From the NCBI GenBank assembly GCA_013213915.1, contig JABSRK010000131.1, forward strand, positions 2,196 through 9,408: a stretch of 7,213 nt of DNA, given 5' to 3'. The position numbers were made by a program, and so were the translations under genes. The DNA comes from Planctomycetota bacterium. Lineage in GTDB: Bacteria; Planctomycetota; GCA-002687715. Positions 1 through 6,373 of this stretch are shown piece after piece. Position 1 is the first letter of the stretch; every line of letters starts with the position of its first letter. The notes below the pieces were generated by a model, which saw nothing but the letters and a program-made list of their open reading frames with translations, had not been told where the DNA came from and ran no database searches.

Positions 1-110
1 TGCAGTGGGTGACCGTGGCCGCCATGGTGGTGCTTTTGTTCGTCTTGTGCATCGCCGTCGCGCGCGTCGCGCGGCCTCAGCGAGAGAGCGAATTGCCCGA
101 CGATCGCTGA
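1..110 (+). CDS. C-terminal end of a membrane protein (partial)
   Basis: The third forward frame (codons from base 3) is open from the left edge to a TGA at 108-110 and encodes about 35 residues. It reads as one hydrophobic membrane-spanning segment (VTVAAMVVLLFVLCIAVARV) followed by a short charged tail (ARPQRESELPDDR). Basic residues directly after the hydrophobic stretch would suit a cytoplasmic tail under the positive-inside rule. The other two forward frames look unnatural: one stops at once and the other is arginine-rich. The gene converges on dnaE, its stop lying 21 bp from the dnaE stop with a GC hairpin between. The family cannot be identified from this fragment. The reading frame and membrane anchor are fairly clear; everything else is unknown. 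Confidence 0.55.
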   Translation, partial: QWVTVAAMVVLLFVLCIAVARVARPQRESELPDDR

Positions 111-126
111 CCCCGGGACGCCGGGG
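111..126. terminator. GC hairpin between convergent genes, possible bidirectional terminator
   Basis: CCCCGG, loop GACG, CCGGGG form a perfect 6-bp stem that fills most of the 21-bp gap between the stop codon at 108-110 and the dnaE stop at 132-134. Being an inverted repeat, it would fold in transcripts from either strand. Neither side has a T tract, so it is not a canonical intrinsic terminator; the position is the main support. Confidence 0.45.
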
Positions 127-131
127 CTGGC

Positions 132-3100
132 TCAATTGAAGCGGATGTTCTCGCTCCCGAGGACCTTTTCCAGCTCGTTCACGAGCTCTTCGGTCAACGC
201 GATGCGGAACTCGTCGCCCGCCTGGATGGTGACGGACCCGAGGCCGGTCTTCCTGTAATCGAAGAACACCGGCAATCCGCCGGGGTGGGCCCTCAGGACG
301 CGGTGTACGGCGGGGACGACCATCTCCAACTCGTCGTCGTCGGCGAGAGCGAGGGTGAGCTTGCGGGCGAGGGTGTGGCGCGCCTCGCCGAGGTCGATCA
401 CCTTCTGAATGCGGATCGACGGCTCGTCGCGACGCCGATCGACTTCCCCCTTGAAGAAGCAGATCTTGTCTTCGGCCACGCTGTCGATCATCTGCATGTA
501 GAGGTCCGAGAAGATCACGCCGTCGCAAGTTCCGGAGAAGTCCTCGATGCGGATGATGCCCATCTTCTGGCCTGCGTTCTTTCCCTTCCGGATGGTCACG
601 GGCCGGATGTTGTTGATGATGCCGCCGAGGACGACCTTGCTGGCATCGTTCATGCCTCCGAGGTCGGTTATCTGGGCAGTGGCGTAGCGCATGAGATCAC
701 CGCGGCAGCGGTTCAGGGGATGCCCCGTGAGGTAGAACCCGAGGACGTCCTTCTCCTTCTGCAGCCGGTCCTGCTCGTCCAGCTCGGGGAGATCGGGCAT
801 GGACACGGCTTCGGTCTGAGCAAGTTCGTCCTCGAAGTCGTCGTCGACGAAGAGGGCGTGCTGGCCGGTCTTGCGGTCGCGGTCGGCGGCGGACCCGGTG
901 GCGAGGGCGTCCTCGAGGATCGCGCATTTCTGTGCCCGGTTCCCCTCCAGAGAGTCCATGGCGCCGGCCCAGATGAGCGCCTCCATGCAGGCCTTGTTCG
1001 CTTTGGACACATCGACCCGTTCGCAGAGATCCCACAGGGTACGGAACGCGCCGTCGGTGTTTCTGGCCCCCACGATCGAGTCCACTGCGGTCTCGCCGAC
1101 GCCCTTCAGCGCGGCCAGGGCGAAACGGATGCTCCCGTCTTCCACCTTGAACGCGCCGTCGCTGTGATTGACGTCCGGAGCGAGGACGTCGATGCCCATG
1201 GCGCGGCATTCCTCGGTGTATTCGACCGTCTTGTCGATGGTGATCATCTCGCAGGTCAGGAGCGCCGCCATGTACTCGGTCGGGTAGTTCGCCTTGAGCC
1301 ACGCCGTCCGGTAGGTAACGAGCGCGTAGGCGGCGCTGTGAGACTTGTTGAAGCCGTATCCCGCGAAGTACTCGATGAGATCGAAGATCTCCGCGGCCTT
1401 GCTCTCCTCGACGCCGTTCGCGATGGCGCCGCTGACGAACTTCTCCTTGAACTCCGCCAGCACCTCGGGCTTCTTCTTGCCCATGGCCTTGCGAAGGTTG
1501 TCGGCGTCGTTGAGGGTGAATCCGCTCAGCACGTTGCTGATGCGCATGACCTGCTCTTGATAGAGGATGACACCGAGGCTCTCGTCGAGGATCGACGCGA
1601 TGGACGGGTGCGGGTGTTCGATGGGTTCTTTGCCGTGCTTGCGCCGGACGTAGGTATCGACCATGCCCGAGCCGAGCGGCCCCGGACGGTACAGGGCGAG
1701 AATGGCAACCACGTCTTCGAAGCGGTCCGGCTTCAGTCGCTTGAGGAGACTGATCATCCCGTCGGACTCGAGTTGGAACACGCCGGACGCATCACCGCGC
1801 TGGAGCAGCTCGTAGGTCTTCTTGTCATCGAGCGGGATCTCGCCGATGTCGATCTGGTCGCCCGTCGTTTCGGCGATGTTGTCGACCGCCTCCTTGATGA
1901 TGGTGAGGGTTCGCAATCCGAGGAAATCGACCTTGAGGAGACCGATCTCCTCGAGGATGTCCATGCTCCACTGGGTCGTGATGTCATCCTTGCTGCGATA
2001 CAGGGGCACCCGCTCCGTGATCGGTTGGTCGGAGATCACGACGCCGGCCGCGTGGATCGAGGCGTGACGCGCGTTGCCGTCCAACCGCAGCGCGATGTCG
2101 AACAGGCGCTTGTTCTGTTCGCTCTCGGCGTAAAGCGCCTGCACCTCGGCGTCTGATTCGAGGGCGCCCTTGAGCGTGTCCTTGGGGCCGTTCGGGATCT
2201 TCTTGGCGATGCGGTCGACGCTCTGCAGCGGGATGTCAAGGACGCGGCCCACGTCACGGATGACTCCGCGAGCCTTCATGGTGCCGAAGGTGATGATCTG
2301 GGCGACGTGGTCGCGGCCATATTTTTCCTCGACGTAACGGATCACGTCGGCCCGGCCGTTCTTGCAGAAGTCGATGTCGATGTCCGGCATCGAGATCCGC
2401 TCCGAATTCAGGAACCTCTCGAACAGCAGGTCGTAGTGGAGGGGATCGAGCTGGGTGATGTCCAGCGCATACGAGACAATCGATCCGGCGGCAGAGCCTC
2501 GGCCGGGACCGACGGGGATGCCGCTCTCCCGTGCATGCCGGATGAAATCCCAGGTGATGAGGAAGTAGTCGATGAACCCCATCTTGGTGATGACGTCCAT
2601 TTCGTATTCGAGGCGGTCGCGAATGCGCCGGGTGACCTCTGGGTACTTCCTGGCGATGCCCTCCTCGCATAGATCGCGGAAATACGCGGCCGAGTCATGA
2701 GGCTCAGGCGTCGTGAATGCGGGGAGGAACCGCTTGTCAAAGTCGATGGACACGTTGCAGCGGTCGGCGATCTCGCGCGTCGATGTGATGGCTTGCGGGA
2801 TATCGGAGAACAGCTCGGACATCTGGGCGGTGTCTTTGAAGTACAGCTCACGGGTGGTCATCCTGAAGCGGTTCGGGTCGGCTTCGGTCTTGCCCGTGCC
2901 GATGCATAGGGCGACGTCCTGCGCCTTCCAGTCTTCGTGCTGGATGTAGTGAATGTCGTTCGTGCCCACGAGGGGGACGCCCGTTGTCCTGCTCAGTTCC
3001 TTCATCGCCTCGCGCGTCGTGTCCTCGAGGTCGATCCCGTGCTTCATCACCTCCAGATAGAAGTTCTCCGGACCGAAGATCTCTCCATACTCGTGGATGA

Positions 3101-3590
3101 TGGTCTCGGCTTCGTCCAGGCGGTCGGCGAGGATCGCCTGGCTGACTTCGCCGGCGAGGCACCCAGAGAGGCAGATGATGCCCTCTCCGAATTCCTTCAT
3201 GGCCTCGCGATCGATCCGCGGCTTGTAGTAGAAGCCATCGACGTACGCTGTGGATGCCAGCTGGATCAGGTTCTCCCAGCCCTTGTCGGTCGAGGCGAGC
3301 AGGGTCGCGTGGTAGGTCGCCTTTCTCCGCCCCGGAGCGATGACGCGTTTCTTGTCCTTGCGGCTGCCGGTGGCGATGTACGCCTCCATGCCGAGGATGG
3401 GCTTGATGTCCCGCTTCTTCGCTTCCTTGTAGAACTGGACCGACCCGAACAGGTTGCCGTGGTCAGTCAGGGCGATGGCGTCCTGGCCCGCGGTCTGGAC
3501 CGCGTCCAGCAACGCCCCTATCTGGCAGTTGCCGTCGAGTAGCGAGAAGTGCGAGTGGACGTGAAGATGGACGAAGTCGTTAGCAGCCAT
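132..3590 (-). CDS. dnaE: DNA polymerase III alpha subunit (replicative polymerase, DnaE1 type)
   Basis: This 1152-residue protein is the catalytic subunit of the chromosomal replicase, adding dNTPs to primed template DNA in the cytoplasm as part of the holoenzyme. Domains in order: an N-terminal PHP domain (residues 6-220; HVHSHFSLLDG, TDHGN, NDIHY), the polymerase core with GPGRGSAAGS (361-370), PDIDIDF (402-408) carrying D403 and D405, and VDFLGLRTLT with D555. These match the catalytic aspartates of family C polymerases. GYGFNKSHSAAYA is at 744-756. A helix-hairpin-helix-like ALKGVGE (827-833) follows, then a QHALF beta-clamp-binding motif (910-914), an OB-fold region (about 985-1065) and a C-terminal tail domain. 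The length is usual for DnaE1. The start is the ATG just before FVHLHVH, the normal N terminus; a weak AAGGG lies 6 nt upstream on the coding strand. The same frame stays open a further 1.3 kb upstream, but that stretch is non-homologous antisense to the lipoprotein gene. Confidence 0.98.
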   Translation of the reverse strand: MAANDFVHLHVHSHFSLLDGNCQIGALLDAVQTAGQDAIALTDHGNLFGSVQFYKEAKKRDIKPILGMEAYIATGSRKDKKRVIAPGRRKATYHATLLASTDKGWENLIQLASTAYVDGFYYKPRIDREAMKEFGEGIICLSGCLAGEVSQAILADRLDEAETIIHEYGEIFGPENFYLEVMKHGIDLEDTTREAMKELSRTTGVPLVGTNDIHYIQHEDWKAQDVALCIGTGKTEADPNRFRMTTRELYFKDTAQMSELFSDIPQAITSTREIADRCNVSIDFDKRFLPAFTTPEPHDSAAYFRDLCEEGIARKYPEVTRRIRDRLEYEMDVITKMGFIDYFLITWDFIRHARESGIPVGPGRGSAAGSIVSYALDITQLDPLHYDLLFERFLNSERISMPDIDIDFCKNGRADVIRYVEEKYGRDHVAQIITFGTMKARGVIRDVGRVLDIPLQSVDRIAKKIPNGPKDTLKGALESDAEVQALYAESEQNKRLFDIALRLDGNARHASIHAAGVVISDQPITERVPLYRSKDDITTQWSMDILEEIGLLKVDFLGLRTLTIIKEAVDNIAETTGDQIDIGEIPLDDKKTYELLQRGDASGVFQLESDGMISLLKRLKPDRFEDVVAILALYRPGPLGSGMVDTYVRRKHGKEPIEHPHPSIASILDESLGVILYQEQVMRISNVLSGFTLNDADNLRKAMGKKKPEVLAEFKEKFVSGAIANGVEESKAAEIFDLIEYFAGYGFNKSHSAAYALVTYRTAWLKANYPTEYMAALLTCEMITIDKTVEYTEECRAMGIDVLAPDVNHSDGAFKVEDGSIRFALAALKGVGETAVDSIVGARNTDGAFRTLWDLCERVDVSKANKACMEALIWAGAMDSLEGNRAQKCAILEDALATGSAADRDRKTGQHALFVDDDFEDELAQTEAVSMPDLPELDEQDRLQKEKDVLGFYLTGHPLNRCRGDLMRYATAQITDLGGMNDASKVVLGGIINNIRPVTIRKGKNAGQKMGIIRIEDFSGTCDGVIFSDLYMQMIDSVAEDKICFFKGEVDRRRDEPSIRIQKVIDLGEARHTLARKLTLALADDDELEMVVPAVHRVLRAHPGGLPVFFDYRKTGLGSVTIQAGDEFRIALTEELVNELEKVLGSENIRFN

Positions 3591-3613
3591 CGCGTGCCCT
3601 TGACACCGTGCCT

Positions 3614-3633
3614 GCGCATCCTGGCGGATGCGT
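3614..3633 (-). promoter_or_regulatory. Hairpin in the predicted dnaE 5' leader
   Basis: CGCATCC, loop TGGC, GGATGCG form a perfect 7-bp stem, extendable by one G-T pair. It lies about 25-42 nt upstream of the dnaE start codon and would fold in the dnaE transcript. It has no T tract and does not cover the start codon, so any role in translation or mRNA stability is inferred from position only. Confidence 0.35.
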
Positions 3634-3743
3634 GGGACTGGCCTCCCCTTGATGATGATGCGAGCGGCTGGTCTCGCGCGACGCGAAATGTAACCCGCTG
3701 CCGGGGAAGGCGCCACGGAGGACGGCTGTCCTATCCCCGTTCC

Positions 3744-3772
3744 TTGACCCTCTCGGACGCCGGTGATAGCTT
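3744..3772 (+). promoter_or_regulatory. Candidate promoter of the lipoprotein gene
   Basis: TTGACC (3744-3749; 5 of 6 to the sigma-70 type -35) is followed by a 17-bp spacer and TAGCTT (3767-3772; 3 of 6 to the -10). The spacing is ideal and the first T, the A and the last T of the -10 are kept, as is common in GC-rich genomes. Transcription would start near 3779, about 40 nt before the ATG at 3820. This is a prediction from motif and spacing only. Confidence 0.4.
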
Positions 3773-3780
3773 GCGCAAGC
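3769..3780. promoter_or_regulatory. 12-bp perfect palindrome, operator-like
   Basis: GCTTGCGCAAGC is a perfect palindrome overlapping the predicted -10 element and start point of the lipoprotein gene. The right half also forms a second inverted repeat with the next bases (GCAAG, C, CTTGC at 3775-3785). Position over the promoter is typical of repressor operators, but no regulator is known. Confidence 0.35.
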
Positions 3781-3819
3781 CTTGCTGATACCCAGGTTTG
3801 CGTCCGAGCGGATGATCCC

Positions 3820-4881
3820 ATGGCAACTCTCCGGATGTTGATTTCAGGCCTCGCTGTGTTGCTCCTTGCCGGGTGTGAGTCGACGTCTTCGTCGACCGAC
3901 AGAGATGGGAGCACGGGTCGCGAGCCCGTCCGCCCCCGGGAGACCGGCGGCGGTCTCAATGAGCTTTTGGCCCGCAATCGCGGCCTGCATGTGAACCGGC
4001 TCGCGCGACGGGGGCGGATCGAGCAGGGGGAGGAGGAGCTCCCCGTCGGCTGGAAGCCCAGGATCGAGCGCTGGTGGGCTACCTGGTGCCGCCGTCCGAA
4101 GGACGTCGATCCTACGCTCGTGAGCTTCCCGGATCCGGTTCGGTTGCGGGCTGCCCGCGTCGTGCTGCGTAGGGAGTGGGTGCAGTCGCGGACCGAGTGG
4201 GTTGCTCTCGGTCCGGGCGCCGTCAACATCCTCGTCGAGAACCTGCTGTCCTGGTATGTGAGAGCGTACGACGCGAACTCCGGGTCAGAGGTCGATCGCG
4301 CCAAGCTGGAGATCGGCCTGTTCAAGGACGAGGCGATCCCATATCTCGTTTCGGGACTCGGCCGGAGCTTGGGTGACAGCGTCGTGCGGACGCGCCTCGG
4401 GGAGTTGCTGGCGACGTTCGGTGAGACACCAGTGCCCGCCATTGAGGAAGAGTGGGGGAGGGCGTCCGACGATGGGCGCCTGGCGCTCGTCAAGGCGATG
4501 AAGCAGATGCGCAGCCAAGGGACGGTGCCCCTGTTGAAGCAGGTCGCCGGTGACGAAGATGCCCCCTGGAAGACGCGTATCGAGGCCATCGGCGCGTTGG
4601 GCAAGATGGAGGTGCGTACGTGCGGGGTGGTGTTCCGGCAGTGCCTCCGTGACGATGACGTCTCCGTCCGCAAGTTTGCGGCCCTGCACATGCACCAGGT
4701 CACGGACGGCGGCCTGGCGGACAAGGAAGCCCTTGTCGGCGCCATGGACGACGCGCTGCGTGAGGGCAACAGGCCTGTCGCACAGGCGTGCCGCAATGCC
4801 CTGTGCGCGATCACCGAGAAGCGGCTGCCGGTCGATCCTGCGCGGTGGCGGGCGGTGATCCGGCGCGATGGCAAGGACTGA
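3820..4881 (+). CDS. HEAT-repeat lipoprotein of unknown function
   Basis: The product has 353 residues. It starts with a lipoprotein signal peptide: MATLRM, a hydrophobic stretch, then the lipobox LAGC with the predicted lipidated cysteine at position 19. A Ser/Thr/Gly/Arg/Pro-rich linker runs to about residue 45. A tryptophan-rich part follows (W78, W85, W86, W89). Residues about 165-335 are helical and look like HEAT or Armadillo-type repeats, for example AIPYLVSGL, RLALVKAMKQM, TVPLLKQV, RIEAIGALGKM and VRKFAALHMH. These repeats form scaffolds that bind other proteins, so a role on the periplasmic or outer face of a membrane is plausible. The ATG at 3820 is chosen because it places the signal peptide at the N terminus; an in-frame GTG at 3763 would not. 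No strong ribosome site is visible. The gene is probably cotranscribed with the one 28 bp downstream. I do not recognise a named family, and no catalytic residues stand out. Confidence 0.85.
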   Translation: MATLRMLISGLAVLLLAGCESTSSSTDRDGSTGREPVRPRETGGGLNELLARNRGLHVNRLARRGRIEQGEEELPVGWKPRIERWWATWCRRPKDVDPTLVSFPDPVRLRAARVVLRREWVQSRTEWVALGPGAVNILVENLLSWYVRAYDANSGSEVDRAKLEIGLFKDEAIPYLVSGLGRSLGDSVVRTRLGELLATFGETPVPAIEEEWGRASDDGRLALVKAMKQMRSQGTVPLLKQVAGDEDAPWKTRIEAIGALGKMEVRTCGVVFRQCLRDDDVSVRKFAALHMHQVTDGGLADKEALVGAMDDALREGNRPVAQACRNALCAITEKRLPVDPARWRAVIRRDGKD

Positions 4882-4909
4882 GCCGCCGTAAGGCGGGAGG
4901 GACGCGAGC

Positions 4910-5452
4910 GTGGCCAACGAGAGTGATTGGGACAAGGTCGTCAAGCGGGTGCAGGAGATCTGCGCCGTCTGCGAGGAGGCGCTGCTCTCCGGTGGGGACG
5001 TGGTGACGGCCCTCACGTTTGGTGAGAGCGGGTTTGTGCGCAGGGATCTGCACCCCGATTGCTACGCTGGCGACGGCGACGCCATCGCGACCTGGCGCTG
5101 GAAGCGCGAGAAGGAGTTGCGGCCGAGCGCCCGGCGCCTCGACCTCGGGTTCCTGTCCGAGTTCTTCAAGCGCCTGGACGGACGTGAGGACGGGCAGTCC
5201 CGGCGTGTCGCGTGGATCGTCTCCCTGCTGCTGCTCCGCAAGAAGATCCTGGAGGAGGTCGGCCGCAAGGTCGCCGACGGAAGGGAGGTCTTGGAGTTGC
5301 GCTTCAAGAAGACGGAGCGGGTCTACGAGGTGCCGGACCCCCTGCTGGACGCCGAGGCGATGGCGTCCATCGAGGAAGACCTCTCACGCATCTTCAACCT
5401 CGAGCAGACGGTTCCCCCGCCCGCCGACGGTGACGCCCAGGAATCGGCCTGA
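4910..5452 (+). CDS. Small putative zinc-binding protein of unknown function
   Basis: This 180-residue soluble protein has no signal peptide. It begins with a helical stretch and a C18-x2-C21 pair, followed 27 positions later by H48-P-D-C51. The C-x2-C...H-x2-C arrangement suggests one structural zinc site of zinc-ribbon or treble-clef type. The remainder (about 65-165) is rich in charged residues and probably helical, with one hydrophobic stretch (VAWIVSLLLLRKK, about 100-112) too short and charged at its ends to be a membrane anchor. The tail is Pro/Asp-rich. The start is the GTG at 4910 because a strong GGGAGG (4896-4901) lies 8 nt upstream. It begins 28 bp after the lipoprotein stop with the ribosome site in between, so the two are probably one operon. 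I do not recognise the family. Zinc binding is inferred from the cysteine and histidine spacing; no enzymatic motif is visible. Confidence 0.8.
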   Translation: MANESDWDKVVKRVQEICAVCEEALLSGGDVVTALTFGESGFVRRDLHPDCYAGDGDAIATWRWKREKELRPSARRLDLGFLSEFFKRLDGREDGQSRRVAWIVSLLLLRKKILEEVGRKVADGREVLELRFKKTERVYEVPDPLLDAEAMASIEEDLSRIFNLEQTVPPPADGDAQESA

Positions 5453-5501
5453 GGCCGACACCCCCGGAGATGGCGCCCGCTGGGCGGCAGGGCCCCCCGC
5501 C
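5444..5501. terminator. Hairpin-rich region between convergent genes
   Basis: The 54-bp gap between the zinc-protein stop and the upp stop, with the end of the first gene, contains several perfect short stems. TCGGCC/GGCCGA (5444-5458) uses the TGA stop codon as its 3-nt loop. CGCCC/GGGCG (5474-5486) has loop GCT. GGCGG/CCGCC (5483-5501) overlaps the second and excludes it. All could stop or protect transcripts from either side, but none is followed by a T tract, so intrinsic termination is uncertain. Confidence 0.35.
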
Positions 5502-5506
5502 GGTTC

Positions 5507-6163
5507 CTAGGCGCCGCCGAACGCCAGGTCGCCGGCGTCGCCCAGTCCCGGGACGATGTAGCCCTCGTCGGTGAGCTCGTCGTCCGCCGAGCCCACGATG
5601 ATGTCGGCGCCGAGAGCCTCGGCGAGACGTTCGAGGGTCGGTCGATAGGCGATGGCGCCGGCGATGATGACCTGCGACGGCGTGCCCGTCGCCGCGACGA
5701 CGCGGGGATGGAGCTCCATCAGGGTCGATCCAGTGGCGAGCATGGGATCGACGTATATCAGGGGTCGGCCGGCGGTGGATGCCTTGCTCTGGTAGGAGAT
5801 GTCGATCTCCATCCGCCCGGTCTCCGTGTCGAGGACGCCCTCCTTCCGGGCGGCCCCGAGGACGAGGGTGTCGGCGTCGGGGAGGGACTCGAGCATGCCG
5901 TCCCAGAGAGGCAGTCCCGCACGCAGGACGGTCGCGAGGACGGGCTGGCAGTCGAGGGTCGGTTCTTCGCGGCTGCCCAGGGGGGTCGTCAAGCGTCGCG
6001 TCGTCCTGGGCAGGTCGCGGGCCAGCTCGTATCCGAGGTGGCAGCCGAGGCGCTTCATGGCCCGCCGGAAGGCGTCTCGATCGGTCTGGCGTGTCACGCA
6101 CCGCAGCGTCGCCAAGAGTTCTCCGACCACCGGGTGACCTTCTTCGTCGAGGATGCGGATCAT
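5507..6163 (-). CDS. upp: Uracil phosphoribosyltransferase
   Basis: The enzyme converts uracil and PRPP to UMP and pyrophosphate in pyrimidine salvage, in the cytoplasm. The 218 residues follow the family order. HP appears near the N terminus (10-11), then GYELARDLP (44-52), the LRAGLPLWDGM segment (80-90; usual form LRAGL-MVDGM) and the PRPP-binding loop YVDPMLATGSTL (137-148). The uracil-site C-terminal block GYIVPGLGDAGD is at 201-212. About 210 residues is normal for UPRT. Two deviations stand out: the PRPP loop reads ATGST where most members have ATGGS, and the last block continues GDL instead of GDR. The ATG at 6163 gives the normal N terminus, but there is no Shine-Dalgarno sequence; instead a C-rich arm of a potential hairpin lies 5 nt before the start. 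The gene converges on the zinc-protein gene and diverges from mraZ. A divergent UPRT-like paralogue is possible, but upp is the best call. Confidence 0.92.
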   Translation of the reverse strand: MIRILDEEGHPVVGELLATLRCVTRQTDRDAFRRAMKRLGCHLGYELARDLPRTTRRLTTPLGSREEPTLDCQPVLATVLRAGLPLWDGMLESLPDADTLVLGAARKEGVLDTETGRMEIDISYQSKASTAGRPLIYVDPMLATGSTLMELHPRVVAATGTPSQVIIAGAIAYRPTLERLAEALGADIIVGSADDELTDEGYIVPGLGDAGDLAFGGA

Positions 6164-6168
6164 GTCGA

Positions 6169-6206
6169 TTGGGGGCGTCCGGGTATCAGCCCCAACATCT
6201 TGGGGC
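6169..6206 (-). promoter_or_regulatory. Candidate upp leader with alternative hairpins
   Basis: Read in the upp direction, the leader has GCCCCAA, loop GATG, TTGGGGC (6206-6189), a perfect 7-bp hairpin. Twelve nt later comes GCCCCCAA (6176-6169), ending 5 nt before the upp ATG. The middle arm can pair with either neighbour; the second pairing needs one bulged C and would place a stem directly in front of the start codon. This is the layout of a translational switch, but ligand and function are unknown. Confidence 0.35.
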
Positions 6207-6373
6207 CGCCCACTGTCCGTGCGCAGAGGAGGGGTGCGCAGGCCGCCTCATTTCTTCGAAAGGTGGTTGCGCGTTTAGGGTGATTGGGGGCAGAATGCCA
6301 TCCATCGGTGCCAAAGAGTAGGTCAAGCATATCTCAGCGGCATCTAAAGTGACCTCGGGGGCATTGTCCCTGA

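Larger units (their letters stand above)
3591..3819. other. Divergent intergenic region between dnaE and the lipoprotein gene
   Basis: This 229-bp gap holds the control regions of two divergent genes. On the dnaE side there is a perfect hairpin at 3615-3632, and an AT-richer island around 3686-3693 that reads TACATT on the minus strand. That could be a -10 element, but I see no matching -35. On the lipoprotein side there is a promoter-like pair (3744-3772) overlapped by a 12-bp palindrome (3769-3780). The open frame continues upstream of 3820 to a GTG at 3763, but that start would bury the lipoprotein signal 19 residues inside the protein. Confidence 0.6.

Noticed and set aside
285..2156. Long open frame on the plus strand (623 codons) opposite dnaE
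   Set aside because: It mirrors the codons of dnaE in GC-rich DNA; the translation is a repetitive Val/Asp/Glu/Leu/Arg mix with no recognisable motif.
2937..3542. Open frame of 201 codons on the plus strand opposite the DnaE PHP domain
   Set aside because: It is a shadow of strongly supported dnaE codons, with no ribosome site or family motif.
3763..3819. GTG start at 3763 for the lipoprotein
   Set aside because: It would put 19 residues before the signal peptide and lies within the predicted promoter.
3591..4874. Upstream extension of the dnaE reading frame to about 1580 residues
   Set aside because: The extra part is antisense to the lipoprotein gene, has Ser/Arg-rich composition unlike a real domain, and known DnaE proteins begin at the FVHLHVH segment.
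4285..5016. Open frame of 243 codons on the minus strand opposite the lipoprotein gene and zinc-protein start
   Set aside because: It spans two well-supported plus-strand genes and their junction, and has shadow-like composition.
5708..6283. Open frame of 191 codons on the plus strand opposite upp
   Set aside because: It is antisense to the conserved UPRT motifs and has no motif of its own.
6291..6296. CAGAAT as a -10 element for mraZ with TTGCGC at 6267-6272
   Set aside because: The spacer is 18 bp and the -35 match is only 3 of 6; equal or better alternatives such as TAAAGT at 6345 exist, so no promoter was called.
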